A stretch of DNA of 9,516 bases from Candidatus Aminicenantota bacterium. Lineage in GTDB: Bacteria; Acidobacteriota; Aminicenantia; Aminicenantales; Saccharicenantaceae. A program made the translations under genes and the position numbers. Below, in pieces: positions 1 to 5,757 of the stretch (position 1 is the first letter of the stretch; every line of letters begins with the position of its first letter). The notes beneath the pieces were generated by a model that was not told the DNA's origin, ran no database searches, and saw nothing but the letters and a program-made list of their open reading frames with translations. The stretch covers positions 1 through 9,516 of the forward strand of contig JALHVH010000467.1 in the NCBI GenBank assembly GCA_022867105.1, read 5' to 3'.

Positions 1-1
1 G

Positions 2-496
2 CCGGCCGCACCGACGGTTTCCGGTTTCCTGTCCTGCTGGAAAGATCATGTGGGGGCCCTGGTGAAAAGGCTTCAGGGTATCCGCCATCTGTTCCTGGTG
101 GGACGCGGGAAATCGTTGGCGGCGGTGGGCACCGGGGCATTGATCATCAAGGAATCCAACCACTTTCATGCCGAGGGAATGAGCTGCGCGGCCTTTCGGC
201 ACGGACCCTTTGAGATGATCGGGCCGGAGATCTTTGTGCTGGTTTTCGCCGGGAGCGCCAAGACCAGGGAACTGAATCACCGGTTACTGGAAGACGTCAC
301 CAAAGGACGGGGCCAGGCCGAATGGGTGGGGGAGGATGCCAAAATGGAACCATTCCGGCTGCCGGCCGTGTCGCCTGGCCTGCTTCCCATTTTGGAAATC
401 CTGGCGCCACAGATGATCACTCTGGCTCTGGCGGTTCATGCAGATCGTGAGCCGGGACGTTTCGAATTGGCTTCTAAGGTCACAGTAACCGAATAG
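2..496 (+). CDS. SIS-domain sugar-phosphate isomerase/deaminase, C-terminal part (5' end outside window)
   Basis: The frame is open to the left edge, so the start lies upstream; the GTG at 50 is internal. The 164 visible residues form the second SIS (sugar isomerase) domain of the GlmS isomerase/AgaS/FrlB-like group, which interconverts or deaminates amino-sugar phosphates in the cytoplasm. The stretch LIIKESNHFHAEGMSCAAFRHGP lines up with the E. coli GlmS segment carrying catalytic Glu488 (KE motif; here the codon at 152-154) and His504 (HGP motif; codon at 200-202), and both residues are kept. The C-terminus, GRFELASKVTVTE, resembles the GlmS tail that supplies an active-site lysine. The HADREPGRF segment is nearer to the stand-alone SIS proteins of about 340 residues than to full GlmS with its glutaminase domain, but the N-terminus is missing, so this is inference. 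Exact substrate unknown. It ends 134 bases before the next gene, with no clear terminator. Confidence 0.85.
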   Translation, partial: PAAPTVSGFLSCWKDHVGALVKRLQGIRHLFLVGRGKSLAAVGTGALIIKESNHFHAEGMSCAAFRHGPFEMIGPEIFVLVFAGSAKTRELNHRLLEDVTKGRGQAEWVGEDAKMEPFRLPAVSPGLLPILEILAPQMITLALAVHADREPGRFELASKVTVTE

Positions 497-536
497 CGAT
501 CCCGCCGGGGCCTGGAGGAGATGCCGGGGACATCGA

Positions 537-566
537 TTGACATCGCCAAGCAGCCGGTTATATATT
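537..566 (+). promoter_or_regulatory. sigma70-like promoter of the M14 peptidase gene
   Basis: An exact TTGACA (537-542) is followed after 18 bases by TATATT (561-566), five of six matches to TATAAT, in a locally AT-rich stretch of an otherwise GC-rich region. An overlapping TATATA (559-564) would give a 16-base spacer. Transcription would start near 573, leaving a leader of roughly 58 bases before the ATG at 631. Confidence 0.65.
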
Positions 567-612
567 TCAGGCCTTGTCGAGAGGAAGCATGAGCATCGAA
601 AGACTTTTCTGC

Positions 613-620
613 AGGAGAGG
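613..620 (+). promoter_or_regulatory. ribosome binding site deciding the M14 peptidase start
   Basis: AGGAGAGG lies 10 bases before the ATG at 631. Two upstream in-frame starts are possible, TTG 574 and ATG 589. The TTG falls at the predicted transcription start, and the purines before ATG 589 are too close to it. Neither would give a good signal peptide at the very N-terminus. Confidence 0.6.
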
Positions 621-630
621 ACATGTAACC

Positions 631-3453
631 ATGAGACAATCCGCGAAACGCACATGGATTTCCCGGCCGCTTCTCTTTGCCGTCCTGATCGCCGCCGCGT
701 CCGGGCAGAGCGGGAACCCTTACGCCCCGGACACCCCCGAAGCGGGGTCGGTGGAGGCGATCGCCAAACTCACGACCGAGGCGCGCTTCGGCAGCCCGTG
801 GGTCGCCTATGTCCCCGCGTCGGGCACGGTGCCGTCGCCGACCCGGTATCTCGGCCACATCGTCGGGGCCGAAGGGGAGCTTTCGAACACGGCCAAGATC
901 TACGGTTACTTCCGTGAGCTTGACCGGGCTTCGGAGCGTGTCCGTGTCGAGGTCATCGGACGGAGCGAGGAGGGGAGGGACATCCTCCTCGCCGCCGTCG
1001 CGGACGAGGAAGGGATCCGCGACCTCGCGAGGCTCAAGGCGGCGACCGCGGCCCTCGCCGATCCCCGCAAGACGACGCCGGACGCGGCCGAGAGTCTCAT
1101 CGCCGCAGGGCGTCCGATCTACTATTTCAACGCCGGCCTCCATTCCACCGAAACCGGCAGCCCGGAAATGGTCATGGAGCTGGCCTATCGCCTCGCCGTA
1201 TCGGACCAGCCGATGATCCAGAAAATCCGGAGCGAGGTCATCGTCCTCATCAACCCGGTTTCGGAACCGGACGGGCGCGATAAGGCCGTCGAATGGTTCT
1301 ATCGCTACCTCAAAGGCAAGACGGATTTCGAGCGCCTGCCGCCGGTCTCGCCCCCCTACTGGGGGCACTACGTCTTCCACGACAACAACCGAGACACGCA
1401 TCAGCAGGCGCTGGAGTTGACGCGGGCCGTGAGCCGGATGTTTTTCGATTTCCATCCGACTGTCATCCACGACCTCCACGAATCGATCCCGCTCCTCCAA
1501 ACCTGGAACGGCACGGGGCCCTTCAACAACAACCTCGACCCGATCCTCATCAACGAGTTCTTCGAGATGGCCTTCGCCGAGATCGGCGCCCTGACGTCCA
1601 TGGGCATGCCCGGCGTCTGGACGTGGGGATTCGGCGAGGGCTGGGGACACCACTACCTCGACTCGTTCGCCGTCAACCACAACAGCATGGGCCGCGGATA
1701 CGAGACGTTCGGGAATGCCACGGCCGAGACCGTCGAGCGGGTCCTCAGGCCGAACGAAGAGCGATACGTGGGGCGTCCGGTCACGAGCCGGGAATGGTAC
1801 CGGCCGATGCCCCCGGACCGGAAGTTCCGCTGGTCTCTCCGCGACAATACGAATTACATGGAGAGCGGCTGTCTGGCGATTCTCGACTACGCGTCCAAGA
1901 ACGCGAAAGAGATGCTCCGCGATTTTTATCGCAAGGGCTACAACTCCTGGCAGAAAGGCGTGAAGGGAAGCCCCTTCGCGTTCGCTATCCCTGAGGACCA
2001 GGGCGACCGCCGGCGCGTGGCCCAGATGGTCAACCTTCTCCTCGCGCACGGGATCGAGGTTTCGCGGGCGGCCGCGCCCTTTAAGGTCGAGGAAGGGGAG
2101 TTTGCCGCCGGGACCTACGTCGTGCGGCTCGATCAGCCATACCGGAACTACTCCGTGGACCTGCTTATGCCTCAGGAGTTTCCGGCCGACACTCCTTATG
2201 AGCCTTATGATGACGTTTCCTGGTCCCTCCCCGTCCACTACGGAGTCGAAGCCAAACGAATCGACGACGCCAAGGTCAAAGACGTGACGGTGACACCGGT
2301 CCAGGCGGGATTCGAGCCCCTGGGCCGGATAAGCGGATCGGGGCCTGTCTTCCTGGTCAAAGACACGGGCCAGGAAGCCCTTCTCGCGCTCCGGAATCGT
2401 CTGGCGGCCTTCCGGGTCGAGATCGCCGAGAAGCCGTTCAAGTCAGGATCGGTGGATTATCCGCCCGGCTCCTGGATAATAGCGGAACAAAAAGGGCTTG
2501 CGGATGCGCTGAAGCGGGCGGCCGCAGAGCTGGCCGTGGATTTCGAAAGCGCATCTTCTGTCCCGGAGGTTCCCCGTCACGAGTCCAAGCTGCCGCGCCT
2601 GGCCGTCTGGCATACCTGGGCCGACACCGAGTCGGTCGGTTGGGTCCGCTATGTGCTCGATCGAGAGAAGATCCCGTATTCTTACATCCGGGATGATGAT
2701 ATCCGCGCGGGACGACTGCGCGAGCGATTCGACATCATTCTTTTCGGCCACAACTATCTCGATCTCAAGGATCAGATCCAGGGAATTGACAGGAAATATG
2801 GGCCGATGGCCTACACGAAGACCAAGGACTATCCCAGCCACGGGGTCCCCGACGCTTCCGAGGACATCACGGGAGGGATCGGCTGGGCCGGCATGACGAA
2901 CATCGAGAAGTATCTTGACGCCGGAGGGCTTCTCATCACGCTCGGCAACGGATCGGCGCTGGCCCTCGACGGGGGGCTCGTCCGGGACGTGTACCGGAAA
3001 TCGGGCGCCTTCTTCACGCCGGGCTCGGAGCTCAAGGTGAAATTCGTGAGGCCCGACCACCCGCTCGCTTACGGCTACGCGGAGGTCACGTCTGTCTTCC
3101 GCACGTGGATGCCCGTCTATGATATCGCGGTGTCAGGCCGGCGCGGCGTCGTTCTCCAATGGGGAACCAAGGCCAGGACGGAGGACCGTGACGAGCCTGG
3201 ACCCGAAGCGGGAAAGCTGAAAGATGCCAAGGAACAGGCAAAGAAGGACGAGGTCAAAATGCTCGTCAGCGGCGCCGTCAAGGGGGAAGACAACCTCGAG
3301 GGACGGCCCGCGATCCTCGACCTCCCGGCCGGCCGGGGCCGCGTCCTCGCCTTCAACTTCAACCCGATCCACAGGGACCTGAACCGTTCGGACTACCGGT
3401 TCCTCTGGAACGCGGTCCTCAATTGGAATGCCCTGCCGCCGCCGGAGCGGTGA
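631..3453 (+). CDS. secreted M14-family zinc carboxypeptidase-like metallopeptidase
   Basis: The protein is 940 residues from ATG 631. It opens with a Sec signal peptide: basic residues, then a hydrophobic core LLFAVLIAAASG near residues 14-25. There is no lipobox cysteine, so it is probably periplasmic or secreted. The M14-like catalytic domain spans roughly residues 60-420. It shows the HxxE zinc motif at H171-E174 (HSTETGSPE), an NPVSEPDGR element at 208-216, and a DLHES motif whose H283 is the likely third zinc ligand. The catalytic glutamate is not certain; E411 in NYMESG is a candidate. The second half, about 620-940, looks like the class I glutamine-amidotransferase-like/beta-propeller-free domain found at the end of long M14 proteins of this type (FDIILFGHNY, LDAGGLLITLGNG, GRVLAFNFNPIHR). 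A Lys/Glu/Asp-rich insert lies at about 845-878. Family members hydrolyse peptide or amide bonds, usually at C-termini; the real substrate is unknown. It has its own promoter and ribosome site, and no neighbour suggests an operon. Confidence 0.85.
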   Translation: MRQSAKRTWISRPLLFAVLIAAASGQSGNPYAPDTPEAGSVEAIAKLTTEARFGSPWVAYVPASGTVPSPTRYLGHIVGAEGELSNTAKIYGYFRELDRASERVRVEVIGRSEEGRDILLAAVADEEGIRDLARLKAATAALADPRKTTPDAAESLIAAGRPIYYFNAGLHSTETGSPEMVMELAYRLAVSDQPMIQKIRSEVIVLINPVSEPDGRDKAVEWFYRYLKGKTDFERLPPVSPPYWGHYVFHDNNRDTHQQALELTRAVSRMFFDFHPTVIHDLHESIPLLQTWNGTGPFNNNLDPILINEFFEMAFAEIGALTSMGMPGVWTWGFGEGWGHHYLDSFAVNHNSMGRGYETFGNATAETVERVLRPNEERYVGRPVTSREWYRPMPPDRKFRWSLRDNTNYMESGCLAILDYASKNAKEMLRDFYRKGYNSWQKGVKGSPFAFAIPEDQGDRRRVAQMVNLLLAHGIEVSRAAAPFKVEEGEFAAGTYVVRLDQPYRNYSVDLLMPQEFPADTPYEPYDDVSWSLPVHYGVEAKRIDDAKVKDVTVTPVQAGFEPLGRISGSGPVFLVKDTGQEALLALRNRLAAFRVEIAEKPFKSGSVDYPPGSWIIAEQKGLADALKRAAAELAVDFESASSVPEVPRHESKLPRLAVWHTWADTESVGWVRYVLDREKIPYSYIRDDDIRAGRLRERFDIILFGHNYLDLKDQIQGIDRKYGPMAYTKTKDYPSHGVPDASEDITGGIGWAGMTNIEKYLDAGGLLITLGNGSALALDGGLVRDVYRKSGAFFTPGSELKVKFVRPDHPLAYGYAEVTSVFRTWMPVYDIAVSGRRGVVLQWGTKARTEDRDEPGPEAGKLKDAKEQAKKDEVKMLVSGAVKGEDNLEGRPAILDLPAGRGRVLAFNFNPIHRDLNRSDYRFLWNAVLNWNALPPPER

Positions 3454-3486
3454 CTTGCCACACCGGTGAAAAGGAGGGACACACAC

Positions 3487-3537
3487 ATGGCCATGAAACT
3501 GGGACGGCCTCTTTTTCTCAAACGAAGGAGGGCTTGA
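3487..3537 (+). CDS. possible 16-residue leader peptide
   Basis: A strong ribosome site, AAGGAGG (3471-3477), sits 9 bases before ATG 3487. The frame reads MAMKLGRPLFLKRRRA and stops at TGA 3535-3537, which is part of the TTGACA box of the next promoter. The peptide is short, basic and matches no family I know. It could be a translated leader for the ankyrin gene, the remains of a lost gene that kept its start signal, or chance. It begins 33 bases after the peptidase stop, so it could be read from the peptidase transcript. Confidence 0.3.
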   Translation: MAMKLGRPLFLKRRRA

Positions 3538-3562
3538 CAAATAGGTTCCGAGCGAATACATT
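3534..3562 (+). promoter_or_regulatory. sigma70-like promoter before the ankyrin gene
   Basis: An exact TTGACA (3534-3539) and TACATT (3557-3562, four of six matches) are separated by 17 bases. The predicted start near 3569 would give a leader of about 39 bases. The -35 box overlaps the stop codon of the short leader ORF, so translation of that ORF cannot affect transcripts begun here. Confidence 0.5.
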
Positions 3563-3591
3563 GGGCGATCATCGAGTGGCTGGAAAAGTAT

Positions 3592-3600
3592 AAGGAGGGG
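3592..3600 (+). promoter_or_regulatory. ribosome binding site of the ankyrin gene
   Basis: AAGGAGGGG ends seven bases before ATG 3608, a near-ideal Shine-Dalgarno sequence at normal spacing. It is the third AAGGAGGG motif within 130 bases, after 3471-3478 and 3525-3532. Confidence 0.75.
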
Positions 3601-3607
3601 GGTCAAA

Positions 3608-3958
3608 ATGAATATCCGAAATATCATCGTTAGGCTCTTGAACCGGGACACGGACGTGAACGCCAGGGGCGCAGAGGGCTGGACGCCTCTGCACTTGGCC
3701 GCAGAGGAAGGCCGAAAGGACGTGGCCGAATTGTTGATCGCCAAGGGCGCGGACATGAATGCCAGGGACGCGGAGGGCTGGACGCCGCTGCATTGGGCCG
3801 CTTATTTTGGCCATAATGACGTGGTCGAGCTTCTTGTTACGAAAGGGGCAGACGGGAACGCTAAAAACAAATATGGCCGGACGCCGCTGCACATGGCCGC
3901 AGAAAACGGCTATAAGGGAATAGCCGATCTGCTCAAGAAGAACGGGGCCGTGGAATGA
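3608..3958 (+). CDS. small ankyrin-repeat protein
   Basis: The protein has 116 residues and consists almost only of ankyrin repeats, a fold that binds other proteins and has no enzymatic activity. A short capping segment (about 3-18, with LLNRDTDVN) resembles the end of a repeat. Three repeats follow at 19-51, 52-84 and 85-116, each with the GWTPLHxAA or GRTPLHMAA signature and the LLxxGA turn. There is no signal peptide or membrane segment, so it should be cytoplasmic. It has its own promoter and ribosome site and converges on the acyltransferase gene. Three to four repeats is near the lower limit for a stable ankyrin fold. No partner is suggested by its sequence; it could bind a neighbour's product, but that is speculation. 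It could also be a fragment of a longer ankyrin protein, although the start signals look intact. Confidence 0.85.
   Translation: MNIRNIIVRLLNRDTDVNARGAEGWTPLHLAAEEGRKDVAELLIAKGADMNARDAEGWTPLHWAAYFGHNDVVELLVTKGADGNAKNKYGRTPLHMAAENGYKGIADLLKKNGAVE
3662..3955 (+). repeat. three in-frame 33-codon ankyrin repeat units
   Basis: Units lie at 3662-3760, 3761-3859 and 3860-3955. The first two share their opening bases almost exactly (gccaggg, then gcagagggctggacg versus gcggagggctggacg) and are more alike than either is to the third, which suggests a fairly recent internal duplication. The third unit is one codon shorter and ends the protein. Confidence 0.8.
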
Positions 3959-4020
3959 TGACGCGGTCCTGACGCGCCTGAAGGTCCGGCTCCAGCTCTG
4001 AAAAAAGATTCGGGCCGCCG

Positions 4021-5271
4021 TTAGAGCTTGAGGACCACCTTCGCCTTGGTCATCCCGCGGACGATGAGGAGGATGACGAGGGTCATGACGACCGCGTTCA
4101 GGTGCCCGGGCCAGCCCCCCGCTTCCCGGAACGGCCAGAGGAGCTTCCAAAAGTCAAAACGGGTGATCGACGTGAGGAGGTCCTGGACCGAGCCGACGAT
4201 ATCGGGAAGGATGTAGGCCAGAAGGGGATTGACGCCGATGGGGAGGAGAAAATTAGCCCACGCCTTGATGCCTTTGACGTCCATCAAGTAATAGCATCCC
4301 AGCAAGGCCAGGCAGCAGATGCCGGAGGACACCAGGGCGTAAGAATCGGTGGCCTGGTTCTTGCTGATCCCGTGAAGGGGCCTGAGAATATATCCGGCCA
4401 CCAGAGTGCCCGCTCCAAGGAAGAACATGAACTTCATCCGCGGTTTGTGCTCGCGGATGTCACCCCCGGGGATGAAGAGCGATCCGGCCAGCATCCCGGC
4501 CGTGACGATCGCGGCGTGGGAGCCGAAGTTTGACTCGATGTGGATGAAATTGTGAACGGCCGGTCCAAGAAAGTCCAGGGCCCCGTGCCGGACGCCGATA
4601 TACAGGGCGATCATGAAACCCATGGCGCCCATGAGGGCGGTCCTGTTGCCGCGGGTCAGGAGGTAGGTGAAACTGCATGTCATATACGACCATCCGATGA
4701 GCCCGAGGATGCCCCACCAGGACGTCTGGATCATGGTCACGGTCCCGTCCTGCGCCCTTCCCCGGAAGATGAGGACCAGGACAATGAGGAGGGCGGCCGC
4801 CGCTAACCGTAATCCGAGATAAAGACGGCGTTTCGAGGCCCTGTCGGTCTTCGGGTAGATGTTCCAGAAAACGATCACGGCCGCATAGGCCAGGAGATAC
4901 CACCATGATTTCGGCAGGCCCGTGTCGGCCGCGGAGTAGCCGTGTTCGTTGACGGTCAGGATGCCCAGGAAGAGCAGGGCCGCCGTCCGCGAGAGGATGT
5001 GCCCGATGAGCTTCCAACGGCTGGCGCCGTTCGTTATCCGCTTGTATAAGGCCAGGGGGATGGCCACGCCGACGATGAACAGAAAGCCCGGAAAGACGAG
5101 GTCGTTGATGGTATAGGCATCGATGCCGTCCTTGACATGCTGAAGCCACGCGGGGGAAGCCTTCATCCCTGCGATGTAGTTGACGAAGATCATGATCAGG
5201 ATGTCGAGCCCCCGGAACGTGTCCAGGCAGGCGAGGCGGCCCGGCTTTTGGACCTTGAGTTCGGTCTCCAT
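4021..5271 (-). CDS. COG4299/DUF5009 membrane acyltransferase (HGSNAT-like)
   Basis: The 416-residue polytopic membrane protein has about ten hydrophobic segments. The N-terminal RLACLDTFRGLDILIMIFVNY motif and the DLVFPGFLFIVGVAIPL motif (57-72) mark the COG4299 family related to human heparan-alpha-glucosaminide N-acetyltransferase, which moves acetyl groups across a membrane onto an amino sugar. H45, just before DLVFP, corresponds to the region of the catalytic histidine in HGSNAT. H244 and H252 in HIESNFGSH are also notable. The start at 5271 was chosen over TTG 5304 because AAAAGGAG lies 5 bases upstream and the conserved domain begins soon after. The donor and acceptor of the bacterial members are largely unknown; cell-envelope sugar acetylation is a guess. 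It is divergent from the STAS operon and convergent with the ankyrin gene. Confidence 0.85.
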   Translation of the reverse strand: METELKVQKPGRLACLDTFRGLDILIMIFVNYIAGMKASPAWLQHVKDGIDAYTINDLVFPGFLFIVGVAIPLALYKRITNGASRWKLIGHILSRTAALLFLGILTVNEHGYSAADTGLPKSWWYLLAYAAVIVFWNIYPKTDRASKRRLYLGLRLAAAALLIVLVLIFRGRAQDGTVTMIQTSWWGILGLIGWSYMTCSFTYLLTRGNRTALMGAMGFMIALYIGVRHGALDFLGPAVHNFIHIESNFGSHAAIVTAGMLAGSLFIPGGDIREHKPRMKFMFFLGAGTLVAGYILRPLHGISKNQATDSYALVSSGICCLALLGCYYLMDVKGIKAWANFLLPIGVNPLLAYILPDIVGSVQDLLTSITRFDFWKLLWPFREAGGWPGHLNAVVMTLVILLIVRGMTKAKVVLKL

Positions 5272-5276
5272 AGCGT

Positions 5277-5284
5277 CTCCTTTT
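5277..5284 (-). promoter_or_regulatory. ribosome binding site of the acyltransferase gene
   Basis: On the minus strand AAAAGGAG precedes ATG 5271 by 5 bases. This favours 5271 over the longer TTG start at 5304, which would place this motif inside the coding region. Confidence 0.65.
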
Positions 5285-5307
5285 AAATGAAAAACTTGCC
5301 TCAATCT

Positions 5308-5313
5308 ATCATA
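5308..5313 (-). promoter_or_regulatory. possible -10 box of the acyltransferase gene
   Basis: Reading the minus strand, TATGAT (five of six matches to TATAAT) lies 37 bases upstream of the ATG, at a sensible distance for a short leader. No good -35 box is found 15-18 bases further upstream, so this is weak. Confidence 0.3.
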
Positions 5314-5360
5314 CTGCGAACCATCTTAAAAGGGAGAAGAAGGAGATTTTCCGGGCCAAA

Positions 5361-5389
5361 TTGACAATCCATCGCGCTTTTGATAAAAG
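5361..5389 (+). promoter_or_regulatory. promoter of the STAS-transporter-phosphatase operon
   Basis: An exact TTGACA (5361-5366) is followed after 17 bases by TAAAAG (5384-5389). A TG at 5381-5382 makes it an extended -10 element. Transcription would start near 5396, only about 14 bases before ATG 5410, so the leader would be very short. Confidence 0.5.
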
Positions 5390-5409
5390 TTAAAGAGAAA
5401 GCAGGGACC

Positions 5410-5757
5410 ATGATCAAGACGCGCGAGAAGGGTGAGGTGGTTATTTTTGACATAGAGGGGGAGATCCGGCGTTCCGACTTGTCGGAAACGACGCTCCACG
5501 AGCTGGTCAAGGACCGGCTCGAGTCGGGGACGAGGAACATCCTTTTCAACTTCGAAAAGGTGGAGTTCATCGACAGCTTCGGCGTGGGAGAGATCCTGGC
5601 CAGCTACATCTCCACCCATAACCTGGGAGGCAAATTCAAGCTCGCCAGGATCTCGAAGAAGCTCTATCTCGTCTTCCAGGTGACCATGCTGACGAAGGTC
5701 CTGGAGATCTTCGATAACGAAGAGTCCGCCCTGCAGAGCTTTTTAACCCCAAGGTGA
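5410..5757 (+). CDS. STAS-domain anti-sigma-factor antagonist (SpoIIAA/RsbV-like)
   Basis: The 115-residue cytoplasmic protein is a single STAS domain. In partner switching, such proteins bind a serine kinase/anti-sigma factor when unphosphorylated and so release its sigma factor or other target; a SpoIIE-type phosphatase restores them. The FEKVEFIDSFGVGEIL segment matches the SpoIIAA motif FMDSSGLGVIL. S56 aligns with the phosphorylated Ser58 of SpoIIAA, while the following serine is replaced by F57. The start is ATG 5410 (with AGGGA at 5403-5407, a modest ribosome site); the TTG at 5380 lies inside the predicted promoter. Its stop overlaps the next gene's GTG by four bases (GTGA), so the two are likely translationally coupled. 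The phosphatase two genes downstream is the natural partner. A cognate kinase is not visible here. Confidence 0.87.
   Translation: MIKTREKGEVVIFDIEGEIRRSDLSETTLHELVKDRLESGTRNILFNFEKVEFIDSFGVGEILASYISTHNLGGKFKLARISKKLYLVFQVTMLTKVLEIFDNEESALQSFLTPR

Noticed and set aside
521..592. 23-codon ORF starting at ATG 521 right after GGAGGAG
   Set aside because: The purine stretch touches the ATG with no spacing, and the ORF spans the predicted promoter of the peptidase gene, so it would not be on that transcript.
436..2238. 600-codon open frame on the minus strand opposite the M14 peptidase
   Set aside because: It is a mirror of the GC-rich peptidase gene: Arg/Val/Asp-rich, with no recognisable domain, and it crosses the promoter and the SIS gene end. 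The plus-strand frame has clear catalytic motifs and a signal peptide.
3461..3468. CACCGGTG palindrome just after the peptidase stop
   Set aside because: An eight-base palindrome in GC-rich DNA is expected by chance. It is not followed by a T-run and has no second copy in the intergenic regions I read.
3534..3593. 20-codon ORF from TTG 3534 after GAAGGAGGG
   Set aside because: Only one base separates the ribosome-site-like motif from the TTG, and the TTG is part of the -35 box. No family resemblance.
3964..3988. Possible terminator hairpin between the convergent ankyrin and acyltransferase genes
   Set aside because: CGGTCCT and AGGTCCG pair with a central T-T mismatch over an 11-base loop, and no T-run follows on either strand at the right place.
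3569..4150. 193-codon minus-strand frame with repeated QRRPAL motifs
   Set aside because: The repetition is just the reverse complement of the ankyrin repeat codons and continues into the acyltransferase gene in another frame.
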